Source of the DNA: Gammaproteobacteria bacterium
Lineage (GTDB): Bacteria; Pseudomonadota; Gammaproteobacteria; Pseudomonadales; Azotimanducaceae
Length of the DNA: 64,000 bases
Assembly (NCBI GenBank): GCA_026707945.1
Contig: JAPOVV010000105.1
Location: 211,849-275,848 of the forward strand
Direction: 5' to 3'
Shown here: piece by piece, positions 1 to 8,014 of the stretch
How positions within the stretch are numbered: position 1 is the first letter of the stretch
Layout: the number at the start of each line of letters is the position of its first letter
Made by a program: the position numbers and the translations under genes
Notes under the pieces: model-generated
What the model saw: the letters and a program-made list of their open reading frames with translations, nothing else
The model's database searches: none
Told to the model about the DNA's origin: nothing

Positions 1-28
1 AGCACTTAAACATCAAAGCGATCATGCC

Positions 29-1294
29 ATGAGCGACGTACTCGATTTCGATCGTCAACATCTATGGCATCCATATACGTCGATGGTCGATCCACTGCCA
101 TGCTATGAAGCTGTGAGTGCCGAAGGCGTGATGATTCGGCTACGTGATGGACGTGAGCTGATCGACGGTATGTCTTCCTGGTGGTGCGCGATCCACGGCT
201 ACAACCACCCCGAATTGAATCGCGCGCTGGTCGAGCAGTCACAAAAAATGTCACACGTCATGTTTGGTGGCATAACACACGCACCCGCAGTTGAACTCGC
301 TCGACAGCTGATCGACTTGACACCACCAAGCTTGGATCGCGTTTTCTTCGCCGATTCCGGTTCCGTCGCCATGGAAGTCGCATTAAAGATGGTCATGCAG
401 TATTGGGTTGCCAACGACCGTCCCGAAAAGAATCGGTTGCTAACGATTGCAGGTGGCTATCACGGCGATACATTCGGCGCGATGAGCGTATGTGACCCCG
501 TCACCGGAATGCATGAGAAGTTCGTTAACGTGTTGCCGAAGCACCTATTTGCGCCGCGTCCCACGTCGCGTTTCGGTGAAGAACTTAACGACGAAGATCG
601 CGACTCTTTATCAAACTTAGTCGAGGCGAATCACCACGAGCTCGCAGCGATTGTGTTAGAACCGATCGTGCAAGGCGCAGGTGGCATGTGGTTCTATTCC
701 GCAGAATACCTCAAGCATGCGCGTCAGCTCTGCGACGAGTTCGACGTACTCCTCGTGTTCGATGAAATCGCTACAGGATTTGGCCGGACGGGCGAAATGT
801 TTGCGGTCGACTATGTTGACATAGAACCGGACGTGCTGTGCGTCGGCAAAGCTCTTACGGGCGGAATGATGACGCTCGCTGCAAGCCTCGCGAACGAGAG
901 GATTGCGACCGGCATTTCTGCTGACGGCGGCGTACTGATGCACGGACCTACCTTTATGGCCAACCCGTTAGCGTGCGCAGTAGCCAAACGGAGCATAGAG
1001 CTACTTGAAGAAATCGACTGGCGGACTCGCGTTACCGCAATCAATACTCAGCTAGAACAAGAACTTCGGCCTCTGAGCGATCTCGATGGGGTTCATGACG
1101 TAAGAACCATCGGGGCAATTGGCGTCGTGCAGATGGACGCGCCCGTCAACGTTGCTCAACTACAAAAGCAATTTGTTGAAGACGGCACATGGATTCGACC
1201 GTTTAACGACCTAATCTACTTGATGCCACCTTACATAAGTCAACCGGAACAGCTCAGCTCGCTCACACGCGCGATCGAAAACACTCTCTCGTAG
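29..1294 (+). CDS. bioA: Adenosylmethionine--8-amino-7-oxononanoate transaminase
   Basis: A PLP-dependent class III aminotransferase that converts KAPA to DAPA using S-adenosylmethionine as amino donor, in biotin synthesis in the cytoplasm. The 421 residues are the usual BioA length. The N-terminus carries the BioA-typical HLWHPYTSM segment and an SSWWCAIHGYNHP stretch. The middle has the YHGDTFGAMSV loop, the FDEIATGFGRTG aspartate region and the VGKALTGG lysine that would bind PLP. No other bio gene is in the window; the upstream side is cut by the window edge, so an operon with bioFHCD cannot be judged. The next gene is a toxin-antitoxin pair 189 bases away with its own leader. The identification is secure. 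Confidence 0.96.
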   Translation: MSDVLDFDRQHLWHPYTSMVDPLPCYEAVSAEGVMIRLRDGRELIDGMSSWWCAIHGYNHPELNRALVEQSQKMSHVMFGGITHAPAVELARQLIDLTPPSLDRVFFADSGSVAMEVALKMVMQYWVANDRPEKNRLLTIAGGYHGDTFGAMSVCDPVTGMHEKFVNVLPKHLFAPRPTSRFGEELNDEDRDSLSNLVEANHHELAAIVLEPIVQGAGGMWFYSAEYLKHARQLCDEFDVLLVFDEIATGFGRTGEMFAVDYVDIEPDVLCVGKALTGGMMTLAASLANERIATGISADGGVLMHGPTFMANPLACAVAKRSIELLEEIDWRTRVTAINTQLEQELRPLSDLDGVHDVRTIGAIGVVQMDAPVNVAQLQKQFVEDGTWIRPFNDLIYLMPPYISQPEQLSSLTRAIENTLS

Positions 1295-1483
1295 AAACAA
1301 CTGCTACTATAAGCGGAATTGACGCTTGGGTGACTCGCTTAGACGGTCCCTGATGTGTGAATGATTCGGAAAATCTTCACAAAGATACTTACTAATTTCA
1401 CGGCATAAATTCAGTTTGTAGGTGGTACCTTATATTGGACCATACTAAAATACACGATTAACGTGAATATATAGGGGATTCTA

Positions 1484-1834
1484 TTGAAATTAGACAGGAT
1501 AGTAGAGGAGGACGTGATTTCACCTACGCTTCTCGCGGGCCTGTTAAGAACGCACAAGAAGGAAGTTGCTGAAACACTTGGACTTGCGGTAGATGCAATA
1601 TCGAGAAAAGAGCGTATCCGATCCGCTATGACACAAACCCGACTACGCGAAATGGTCGAAATCCTCAACAAAGTTGAGCCTCTCATGGGATCGCCAATTA
1701 CTGCGTACGCATGGTATCGCAGTGAGCCACTCCCTAGTTTCGGAGGCATTACTCCGGAACATCTCGTAAAAGAAGGTCGCGCGGAGGATGTACGTCGCTA
1801 CTTAGATCGCATGATGTCCGGTGGGTACACCTAA
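1484..1834 (+). CDS. Xre/MbcA/ParS-type antitoxin (DUF2384)
   Basis: Likely the antitoxin of a RES-type toxin-antitoxin pair. The 116-residue protein has an N-terminal helical DNA-binding part with the phrase LGLAVDAISRKERI, which matches the helix-turn-helix of this family. The C-terminal toxin-binding part contains ITAYAWYRSEPLPSFGG and LVKEGRAEDVRRYLDR, both typical of DUF2384. The start is TTG, supported by AGGGGA about seven bases upstream. The toxin gene follows after 13 bases, so the two are co-transcribed. Antitoxins of this family usually repress their own operon; the AT-rich 189-base leader holds a CACG-ATTAA-CGTG inverted repeat close to the start that could be the operator (inference). 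Confidence 0.85.
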   Translation: MKLDRIVEEDVISPTLLAGLLRTHKKEVAETLGLAVDAISRKERIRSAMTQTRLREMVEILNKVEPLMGSPITAYAWYRSEPLPSFGGITPEHLVKEGRAEDVRRYLDRMMSGGYT

Positions 1835-1847
1835 ACGGCCCTAGTTA

Positions 1848-2354
1848 GTGAGATTTAAGGGTAGCGCATTCAGAACGTTAGATCCGCGGTGGGCGTGGGA
1901 TGCACTATCGGGCGAAGGCGCAAGTAGATACGGCGGACGATTCAATCCGATTGGTATTCCCACACTATACACCTCGTTAAGTTATGAAGGCGCGATGCGT
2001 GAGAGGATTGGTCTAGCGAGGACCCAGCCGGTCATTAACCGCCAGTACGAAGTTGACATAGAACCGATTTTCAATGCCTTAGATGCGAGCGACCTGCACG
2101 CGTTTCAGATAGAAGAACATGATTTAGACGGTCCATGGGAAGACGACATTTCAAGAGGCGAAACACCGAAATCTCACGCCATCGCGCTCAGATTAAAAGA
2201 GGCGGGATATGCTGGATTGCTAGTTAGGAGTTTCTCGTTTGCGGCGATCAGTGATGACGTCAATCTAGTTCTCTGGAACTATGGTAGTGAACTTCCTCGA
2301 AAGATCGAAGTCGTCGACGATGAACGTGGTCTGGGAAGAAGGAGGCAGATCTAA
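1848..2354 (+). CDS. RES-domain toxin
   Basis: Likely the toxin partner of the preceding antitoxin. RES toxins such as MbcT and ParT are ADP-ribosyltransferase-like and either degrade NAD+ or modify a host enzyme. The 168-residue protein shows the three family landmarks: an arginine in GGRFNPIGIPTLYTS, a downstream glutamate in SYEGAMRERIG, and a C-terminal serine and asparagine in the SFSFA and NLVLWN segments. The start is GTG, directly behind the antitoxin stop. The reading frame appears intact and full length. Whether it is active cannot be read from sequence. Family assignment is firm; which biochemical subtype is not. Confidence 0.88.
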   Translation: MRFKGSAFRTLDPRWAWDALSGEGASRYGGRFNPIGIPTLYTSLSYEGAMRERIGLARTQPVINRQYEVDIEPIFNALDASDLHAFQIEEHDLDGPWEDDISRGETPKSHAIALRLKEAGYAGLLVRSFSFAAISDDVNLVLWNYGSELPRKIEVVDDERGLGRRRQI

Positions 2355-2717
2355 GAAGAATGACAAGAGATTCAGTCTGTTAAAGCGAGCTGCTGTTACA
2401 GCACGTAAATTAGGAAACTTAGTGCGTACTAAGAGACAATCGAAGTAAACAGTCAGGATTGCTAATTTTTTGAACATTCCTATCCTCTGACAACCAGAAA
2501 AACTGCTCGCTGTCTCTAATCTGGTAGCGGTTCTCGAATCGTCCTTCTCGCAACTAAAAACACATCGTTGATGGTCATACTGGTCGTATCGAGCGTGATT
2601 GCGCCTTCAATAGACGTCAAAATCCATCGAATATGTAATTGAGGGCCAATAACAGCCAAGGGGATCGGCATAGGAAGAGCTCAAAATCACTTTTCCTATC
2701 AGGACTGGCTCAACCTA
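2355..2717. other. Gene-free spacer after the toxin gene
   Basis: This 363-base spacer separates the RES toxin from the convergent amidohydrolase. No RNA gene, long ORF or clear terminator with a T-tract was seen. A lysine- and arginine-rich frame overlaps the toxin 3' end and stays open to a stop near 2447, but it has no start codon of its own and is probably chance. A weak TGCTG-TTA-CAGCA hairpin lies near 2390. Confidence 0.5.
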
Positions 2718-4205
2718 CTAGTCAGCCATCCATTCCGCGGAACGACGGATTTCCCCATCTTTCATCACCCATTCAATCTCCCTTAACGCAGAGATGTCTT
2801 CTAGAGGATTCCCTCGTACCACAATCAAATCGGCACGTTTACCCATTTCAATCGTTCCGACAAGATGTTCGATTCCCATCATGTGAGCCGGTATAACGGT
2901 CGCTGACCGTAGTACCTCGACCGGAGTCATTCCCGCCTCGACCATTAGCTCCATTTCCCTTACCGCGGTCGGCCCGTGGAACAAATTCGGCATGTGTGGC
3001 CACCCTCCACTATCGGTTCCCATCGCAATAGGTACGCCTGCATTGTGGTGCATCTTGAGTTTTTCCTGGAGATTTTCGACCAAAGACCGCACTCGAGATT
3101 CCGTAAAGTAGACGTTTCCCCACCATCCTGCGTACCACTCCGGGAGATATGGTGCAGCAATCAAGGTGAATTTTTTAACGTACTCGTCCCAGACATGCGG
3201 ATCTCGGGCCGTCGCACGCTCGACTGCTGGTACGGTTAGACGGACCATCGGTGCGTCAAGTAAGTTCGGTTGGTAGCGGACGACGAAATGTTCAACCGTA
3301 TAAAGCGTTGGAATCACGTGCATATTGGCTTGAAGCAAATGTTCAAGGCGTTCTTCGGTCGCGTCATCCGGGACAAGATGCGTTAATGCGCGAGCGCCGA
3401 GTTCAAGCGCGATATCGACGCCACGATTGTCGTTCACATGAACGTAGATCGGACGTCCGTGATCTCTTGCTCTTTGTCGTATGACTGCCAACATCTCCGG
3501 CGAGTGGGTTTCGTAAATATCTAATGGTCCTCCGAAGCCATACGTTGCGGCGACTTTTACGCCTACGAGATCTTCGATATCAGAGTACTCGCGATACAAC
3601 GCATCCACGTCCCCCGACGTACCGGATGCCCGCCACCGTGGCGCCCAATAATCCGAGAGTGCTTCACCGTCCATATAGCCTTCAGGATTGTGAAACGTCG
3701 GACCTAGTGCCATGACGCGCGGACCCACTCCGCCCTTCGCAAGATAATCGCGTAGTTCTCGAAGCGAACTAGAAGCGATCGCAGCGTCAAGCACTGTCGT
3801 CACACCATTGGCAACGTGCGCACGAAGATGGTGGTACATTAGTTCGCGTCGAGTACTGGCATCGTCTTTGCGGTGTACGGCGCCAGGAACCGCTTGAAAG
3901 TGAACGTGACTGTCAATGAGACCTGGCAGTACTGTCATACCTTTCACATCGAGAATCTGACTACCCGACAAAGGCGGAACTCCGATCCCTACGATTTTTT
4001 GATTCTGGACGGTGATCGAAGTTCGTCGAGCTGGCGACCCAGTGCCGTCGATCAGCGAAGCGTTGATGATGGTGACGCCGTTCCCGTCATCCGGTAGATT
4101 GAGATCAGGTTCAGCCACAACGCCGATTGCACTAATCAGTAGCGCAATAACGATCGGGAAAAAACGTGAGTTCACGAGAGCAGTTGTAAGCGCTTTACTA
4201 TTCAA
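2718..4205 (-). CDS. Exported amidohydrolase (imidazolonepropionase-like)
   Basis: A metal-dependent hydrolase of the amidohydrolase superfamily, 495 residues, with an N-terminal hydrophobic stretch (about residues 14-31) that looks like a signal peptide or anchor, so it probably acts in the periplasm. Metal ligands visible are HVH at 100-102, a candidate carbamylated lysine at 217 in GVKVAA, His256 in HVND, His276 in THLV and Asp398 in GTDSGG. The C-terminus has the usual GKRADLIVV composite-domain segment. Substrate is unknown; relatives act on cyclic amides or dipeptides. The start is TTG at 4205 or GTG at 4175, and neither has a strong ribosome site. It sits where rpsA often follows cmk but is separated from cmk by 51 bases. 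Confidence 0.85.
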   Translation of the reverse strand: MNSKALTTALVNSRFFPIVIALLISAIGVVAEPDLNLPDDGNGVTIINASLIDGTGSPARRTSITVQNQKIVGIGVPPLSGSQILDVKGMTVLPGLIDSHVHFQAVPGAVHRKDDASTRRELMYHHLRAHVANGVTTVLDAAIASSSLRELRDYLAKGGVGPRVMALGPTFHNPEGYMDGEALSDYWAPRWRASGTSGDVDALYREYSDIEDLVGVKVAATYGFGGPLDIYETHSPEMLAVIRQRARDHGRPIYVHVNDNRGVDIALELGARALTHLVPDDATEERLEHLLQANMHVIPTLYTVEHFVVRYQPNLLDAPMVRLTVPAVERATARDPHVWDEYVKKFTLIAAPYLPEWYAGWWGNVYFTESRVRSLVENLQEKLKMHHNAGVPIAMGTDSGGWPHMPNLFHGPTAVREMELMVEAGMTPVEVLRSATVIPAHMMGIEHLVGTIEMGKRADLIVVRGNPLEDISALREIEWVMKDGEIRRSAEWMAD

Positions 4206-4256
4206 GCTTCAGGTAAATTCAAGAATCAATCACCCAGTCTCACCGTTCGCCGCGAA

Positions 4257-4994
4257 TCACATCGCGAGACGACTTAGTATCGATTCTCGAGCAATCGAGA
4301 ACGTTTCTTCGATTGTCAAATTCGTCGAATCGAGAATTTGTGAGTCTTCGGCCGCCTTCAAAGGAGCAACGGATCGCGTTTGATCGCGTTCATCTCGCAG
4401 CTTGATCTCCGCAATCATGTCCTCTAAAGCGGCATCATCGGACGGCTTCATTAACTGATCAAGGCGTCGTCGCGCGCGCACTTTGACAGAGGCATCGAGA
4501 TAGAACTTGATCTGCGCATCTGGAAACACGACGGTGCCCATGTCGCGCCCGTCGGCAACCAAACCAGGGTAGGTTCGCATCGACCGTTGAACCGGAATGA
4601 GGAGTTCTCTAACTTCTGGAATTGCAGATACCACGCTGGAATTCACGCCCGTCTCTTGACTACGTAGCTCCAAGTTGACGTTTCTGCTATTGATACTCAC
4701 GATGTCTTCGACTCCGACCTGCTTGAATATGTATACCTCGTAGAGAGCCTTCGGTACGTGTTTACTCGGTTCTTCATTGATCTTGAAGCTAACGCGGTCT
4801 CGAATGAACCGTTCGAGTACGTTCCCGTCCCGAAGTGAAAGTTGCTCCAATGACGCCGTATACGCGACGATACGGTAGAGCAATCCACTATCCAATAGAT
4901 TGAAACCCAAATCAGCGCTCAGACGCTGTGCGAGCGTTCCCTTCCCCGACGCTGCGGGACCGTCAATAGTGATAACCGGGTTATCACTCGCCAT
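4257..4994 (-). CDS. cmk: Cytidylate kinase
   Basis: Phosphorylates CMP and dCMP to the diphosphates. The 245-residue protein starts with the P-loop GPAASGKGT, followed by LDSGLLYR in the nucleoside-binding area, VADGRDMGTVVFPDA in the middle and an arginine-rich lid with RDERDQTR near residue 200. Its start overlaps the tyrA stop by 11 bases, so translation is probably coupled. The gene is usually followed by rpsA in gammaproteobacteria; here an amidohydrolase follows instead. The identification is secure. Confidence 0.94.
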   Translation of the reverse strand: MASDNPVITIDGPAASGKGTLAQRLSADLGFNLLDSGLLYRIVAYTASLEQLSLRDGNVLERFIRDRVSFKINEEPSKHVPKALYEVYIFKQVGVEDIVSINSRNVNLELRSQETGVNSSVVSAIPEVRELLIPVQRSMRTYPGLVADGRDMGTVVFPDAQIKFYLDASVKVRARRRLDQLMKPSDDAALEDMIAEIKLRDERDQTRSVAPLKAAEDSQILDSTNLTIEETFSIARESILSRLAM

Positions 4995-5808
4995 TTATTG
5001 AATCGCGGAATGTCGCGATACGTTGCAGCTTTCTTTCAAGCTCCGCCGGATCAGATTCCGCTAACGCAAGCATACGTTCGATACGAGCAGCCAGATCCTG
5101 AAAACCAATTCGTATGTTGTCGAGGTTATCGACAAAAATGCTTCGCCACATCGTTGCGTCACCAGCAGCAATGCGGGAAAAGTCCTTGAAACCACTCCCG
5201 AGCAAATCCGCGGTTGATTGGTCTCGATTCATTAGCATCTCAACTGCTGCTGCACTCACTAAGTGCGGTAGATGCGACGTCAGGGCGACAGTTTCGTCAT
5301 GGGCATTCGCCGGCATGGTGATCACACGCGATCCCACGCCACGCCACCATTCTTCGACCAAACCGAGGAGCGATTCGTTGGTTGATGACGTCGGCGAAAT
5401 AACGCACACGCTTCCGTGGAATAGATCCGATCGAGCAGCTTCGGGTCCACTGGTATGAGAACCTGCAATTGGATGACACGGAATGAAATTCGAAGGAACA
5501 TCATCCAATTCCCTCAATACAGATGCCTTGACACTACCAACGTCAAATATTGGCGTGTCAGAAGGAATCTCACTCGTCAGTGACTCAACTGTCTGTGCAA
5601 TCGATTGAGTTGGAACCGCAATGCAAACTGCGTCAACGGATGTTCCAGATGACCATGCATCGTCGATAACTCCGACGCGCTTGGCTGTCTCTTCGACACT
5701 CCTACTTCGGTCGCGCCCAAGCACTGTGGAGAAACACTTCTGTTGCCTAGCCGCAAGCGCGAACGATCCGCCGAGAAGACCGCAGCCAACGAGTCCGAGA
5801 ACGCTCAC
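4984..5808 (-). CDS. tyrA: Prephenate (or arogenate) dehydrogenase
   Basis: NAD(P)-dependent oxidation of prephenate or arogenate in tyrosine synthesis. The 274 residues are a stand-alone dehydrogenase without a chorismate mutase domain. A Rossmann motif GLVGCGLLGGS is at the extreme N-terminus and the catalytic HPIAGSHTSG segment lies near residue 118. The start overlaps the hisC stop by four bases and the end overlaps cmk. In Pseudomonas-like clusters this gene is followed by, or fused to, aroA; here aroA is missing and cmk follows directly. Substrate preference (prephenate or arogenate) cannot be decided by eye. Confidence 0.9.
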   Translation of the reverse strand: MSVLGLVGCGLLGGSFALAARQQKCFSTVLGRDRSRSVEETAKRVGVIDDAWSSGTSVDAVCIAVPTQSIAQTVESLTSEIPSDTPIFDVGSVKASVLRELDDVPSNFIPCHPIAGSHTSGPEAARSDLFHGSVCVISPTSSTNESLLGLVEEWWRGVGSRVITMPANAHDETVALTSHLPHLVSAAAVEMLMNRDQSTADLLGSGFKDFSRIAAGDATMWRSIFVDNLDNIRIGFQDLAARIERMLALAESDPAELERKLQRIATFRDSINGE

Positions 5809-6890
5809 AGGGACGCTTCAAGCGCCTTCAAGAAACGCTCGTTTTCCTCTGGTAAACCTACCGTTACGCGTAAATGATTCGGCATGTCATAGTTGGCGAT
5901 TGGACGGACAACCACACCAAGGTTGAGCAGAGCGTCATATACCTCCATTGCACGTGGACCGACTTCAAAGGAGATGAAATTACCAATCGAAGGAATGTAC
6001 TCGATTCCTAAGTCTTCAAATCCTGCTTTCAGTTCCGTCATGCCTTCTTGATTTAGACGCAAACTCTCGTTGATATACGCGTCGTCCTGTAGCGCGGCTT
6101 CGGCCGCAGCAAGCGCGACGCTATTCACATTGAACGGCTGGCGTACCCTGTTCATTAACTCGGCAACCTCCGTCGAAGATACGCTATATCCAACACGTAA
6201 CGCCGCTAACCCATAAATCTTTGAAAACGTTCGTGTCACGACGAGATTTGGGTATTCAGGCAATAGAGACACCCCATCGGGATACCCATCGACGTCACGA
6301 GCATATTCGTGGTATGCCTCATCGAGGACGACCCAAACACGTTTCCCCACGCGCGTCATAAATCGACGGAATTCATCTTCCGAAAACCAGGTTCCAGTTG
6401 GGTTATTGGGATTCGCTAGATAAATGACGCGCGTTCGCTCGTCAATCGCACTAGCAATTGCTTCGAGATCGTGAGCCCATCCTTTCGAAGGGACACGAAC
6501 AGGTTCTGCATTGCAGCCTAAGATCGTAAGGGGGTATACAACAAAACAACGCTCGTCGACCAAACCACGGTCGCCCGGGGACAACACAACTCGCCCCACG
6601 ATCTTTAGCGCTTCATCGGACCCGTTCCCAAACGTGAGCTGTGTCGGGTCAACGCCTAATCGACTCGCAACGAGGTTTCTCAGTCGGTACGCAGAACCGT
6701 CTGGATATCGCGATAAGTCGTCAGTTGCCGCCTTAATGGCTTCTCGAACTGCTGCGCTCGGTCCGCGAGGATTTTCGTTACTCGCCAACTTGATCGCGCC
6801 AACGATTCCTCGTTCACGCTCCAGTTCTTCAATAGGTTTACCTGGCTGATACGGGCTGATTTCCAGCACCGCGTTATTTACGTTTTCCAT
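5805..6890 (-). CDS. hisC: Histidinol-phosphate / aromatic aminotransferase
   Basis: PLP-dependent class I/II aminotransferase of 361 residues. Features seen are the SNENPRGPS N-terminal segment, GNGSDEAL, YLANPNNPTGTWF, LDEAYHEY and the PLP lysine in TFSKIYGLAALRVGY. Its position between pheA and tyrA points to an aromatic or arogenate-forming role as well as, or instead of, histidine synthesis, as proposed for the hisC2 genes in the same position in pseudomonads (inference from context). The start ATG abuts the pheA stop (one shared base), so the genes are one operon. Confidence 0.9.
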   Translation of the reverse strand: MENVNNAVLEISPYQPGKPIEELERERGIVGAIKLASNENPRGPSAAVREAIKAATDDLSRYPDGSAYRLRNLVASRLGVDPTQLTFGNGSDEALKIVGRVVLSPGDRGLVDERCFVVYPLTILGCNAEPVRVPSKGWAHDLEAIASAIDERTRVIYLANPNNPTGTWFSEDEFRRFMTRVGKRVWVVLDEAYHEYARDVDGYPDGVSLLPEYPNLVVTRTFSKIYGLAALRVGYSVSSTEVAELMNRVRQPFNVNSVALAAAEAALQDDAYINESLRLNQEGMTELKAGFEDLGIEYIPSIGNFISFEVGPRAMEVYDALLNLGVVVRPIANYDMPNHLRVTVGLPEENERFLKALEASL

Positions 6891-7984
6891 CAGTTATCAA
6901 AGGCGCGAGGATAAGACCCGAGTATTTTTAGATCGTACGCTACGGAACGTACTTCTTCCAAGACGGTAGCAACCGATTCTTCTTGAGCATGTCCGTCAAA
7001 GTCAATGAAGAACACATACGACCAATTACCTGATCGAGCTGGTCTGGTCACCACGCGACTTAGACTGATACCATGACGTTGGAATGGGGATAGGACCTCG
7101 ACCAATGCACCTGAGCGATTTGGTGTGTTAACTAGCAGACTCGTCTTGTCCGACCCACTCGGTGAAACGTCTTGTTTCCCAAGTACAAAGAAGCGAGTCG
7201 CGTTAGATGCCTGGTCTTCGATATTTGTATAGAGCAGGTTTAACTGATATTGATCTGCCGCTAATTCACCAGCGATGGCGGCGGTGTTATCTTCCAAAGA
7301 CGAAAGACGCGCTGCTTCCGAATTGCTTGCGACCGCCTGTGTCGGTACGTCCGCGAGATGCTCACGGAGCCAATTGCGGCACTGCGCTAGTGATTGCTCG
7401 TGAGAGTAAACCTTCTGAATCGAATCAGTCTCTACGCCTTTCTGCGCCATCAATGCGTGATGGATGGGCAAATTCACTTCGGCGCAGACTTTCAGGTTTG
7501 AGTCGATAAAGCAATCGAGCGTCTGATTGACCGCACCTTCAGTACTGTTCTCCACTGGAACGACGCCGTAATTCACACTATCGGTCTCGACCTGATTGAA
7601 AACATCGTGAATCGACGGTTGCGGTCGAACTGTTGTGGATCGACCGAACTGTTTTATCGTAGCGCTGTGCGAGTAAGTACCAACGGGTCCTAAATAGGCG
7701 ACACTAATGGGTTGCTGGAACGAAATCGACATGGATATGACTTCGCGAAACAGCAGTTCAACTTGTGCGTCAGAGAGTGGACCTTCATTCAGATCGCGAA
7801 TTTGCTGTAAGATCTGCGCTTCACGTTCTGGTCGAAACGCACTTACCCGCTCGGAGCCTTCTTCCCGCGTCTTGATCTGACCGATCTCGATAACGCACTG
7901 CGTCCGTTGATTCAGCAACTCAATGAGTTTTTGATCAATCTCGTCTATCTGTGCGCGCAGCTCGGCGAGTCTATCTTTTTCCAT
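6890..7984 (-). CDS. pheA: Bifunctional chorismate mutase / prephenate dehydratase
   Basis: P-protein of phenylalanine synthesis, 364 residues. The N-terminal 90 or so residues are an AroQ-type chorismate mutase (LRAQIDEIDQKLIELLNQR). The dehydratase domain begins at VAYLGPVGTYSH and contains YGVVPVENSTEGAVNQT and the catalytic TRFFVLG threonine motif. A C-terminal ACT domain has NRSGALVEVL for phenylalanine feedback; the usual ESRP triad is diverged to VTRP here. The gene lies 30 bases downstream of gyrA and abuts hisC. No leader peptide or attenuator was seen between gyrA and pheA. Confidence 0.95.
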   Translation of the reverse strand: MEKDRLAELRAQIDEIDQKLIELLNQRTQCVIEIGQIKTREEGSERVSAFRPEREAQILQQIRDLNEGPLSDAQVELLFREVISMSISFQQPISVAYLGPVGTYSHSATIKQFGRSTTVRPQPSIHDVFNQVETDSVNYGVVPVENSTEGAVNQTLDCFIDSNLKVCAEVNLPIHHALMAQKGVETDSIQKVYSHEQSLAQCRNWLREHLADVPTQAVASNSEAARLSSLEDNTAAIAGELAADQYQLNLLYTNIEDQASNATRFFVLGKQDVSPSGSDKTSLLVNTPNRSGALVEVLSPFQRHGISLSRVVTRPARSGNWSYVFFIDFDGHAQEESVATVLEEVRSVAYDLKILGSYPRAFDN

Positions 7985-8014
7985 CTGTCTGTTGCACGAA
8001 GACTAGGCAGAACT

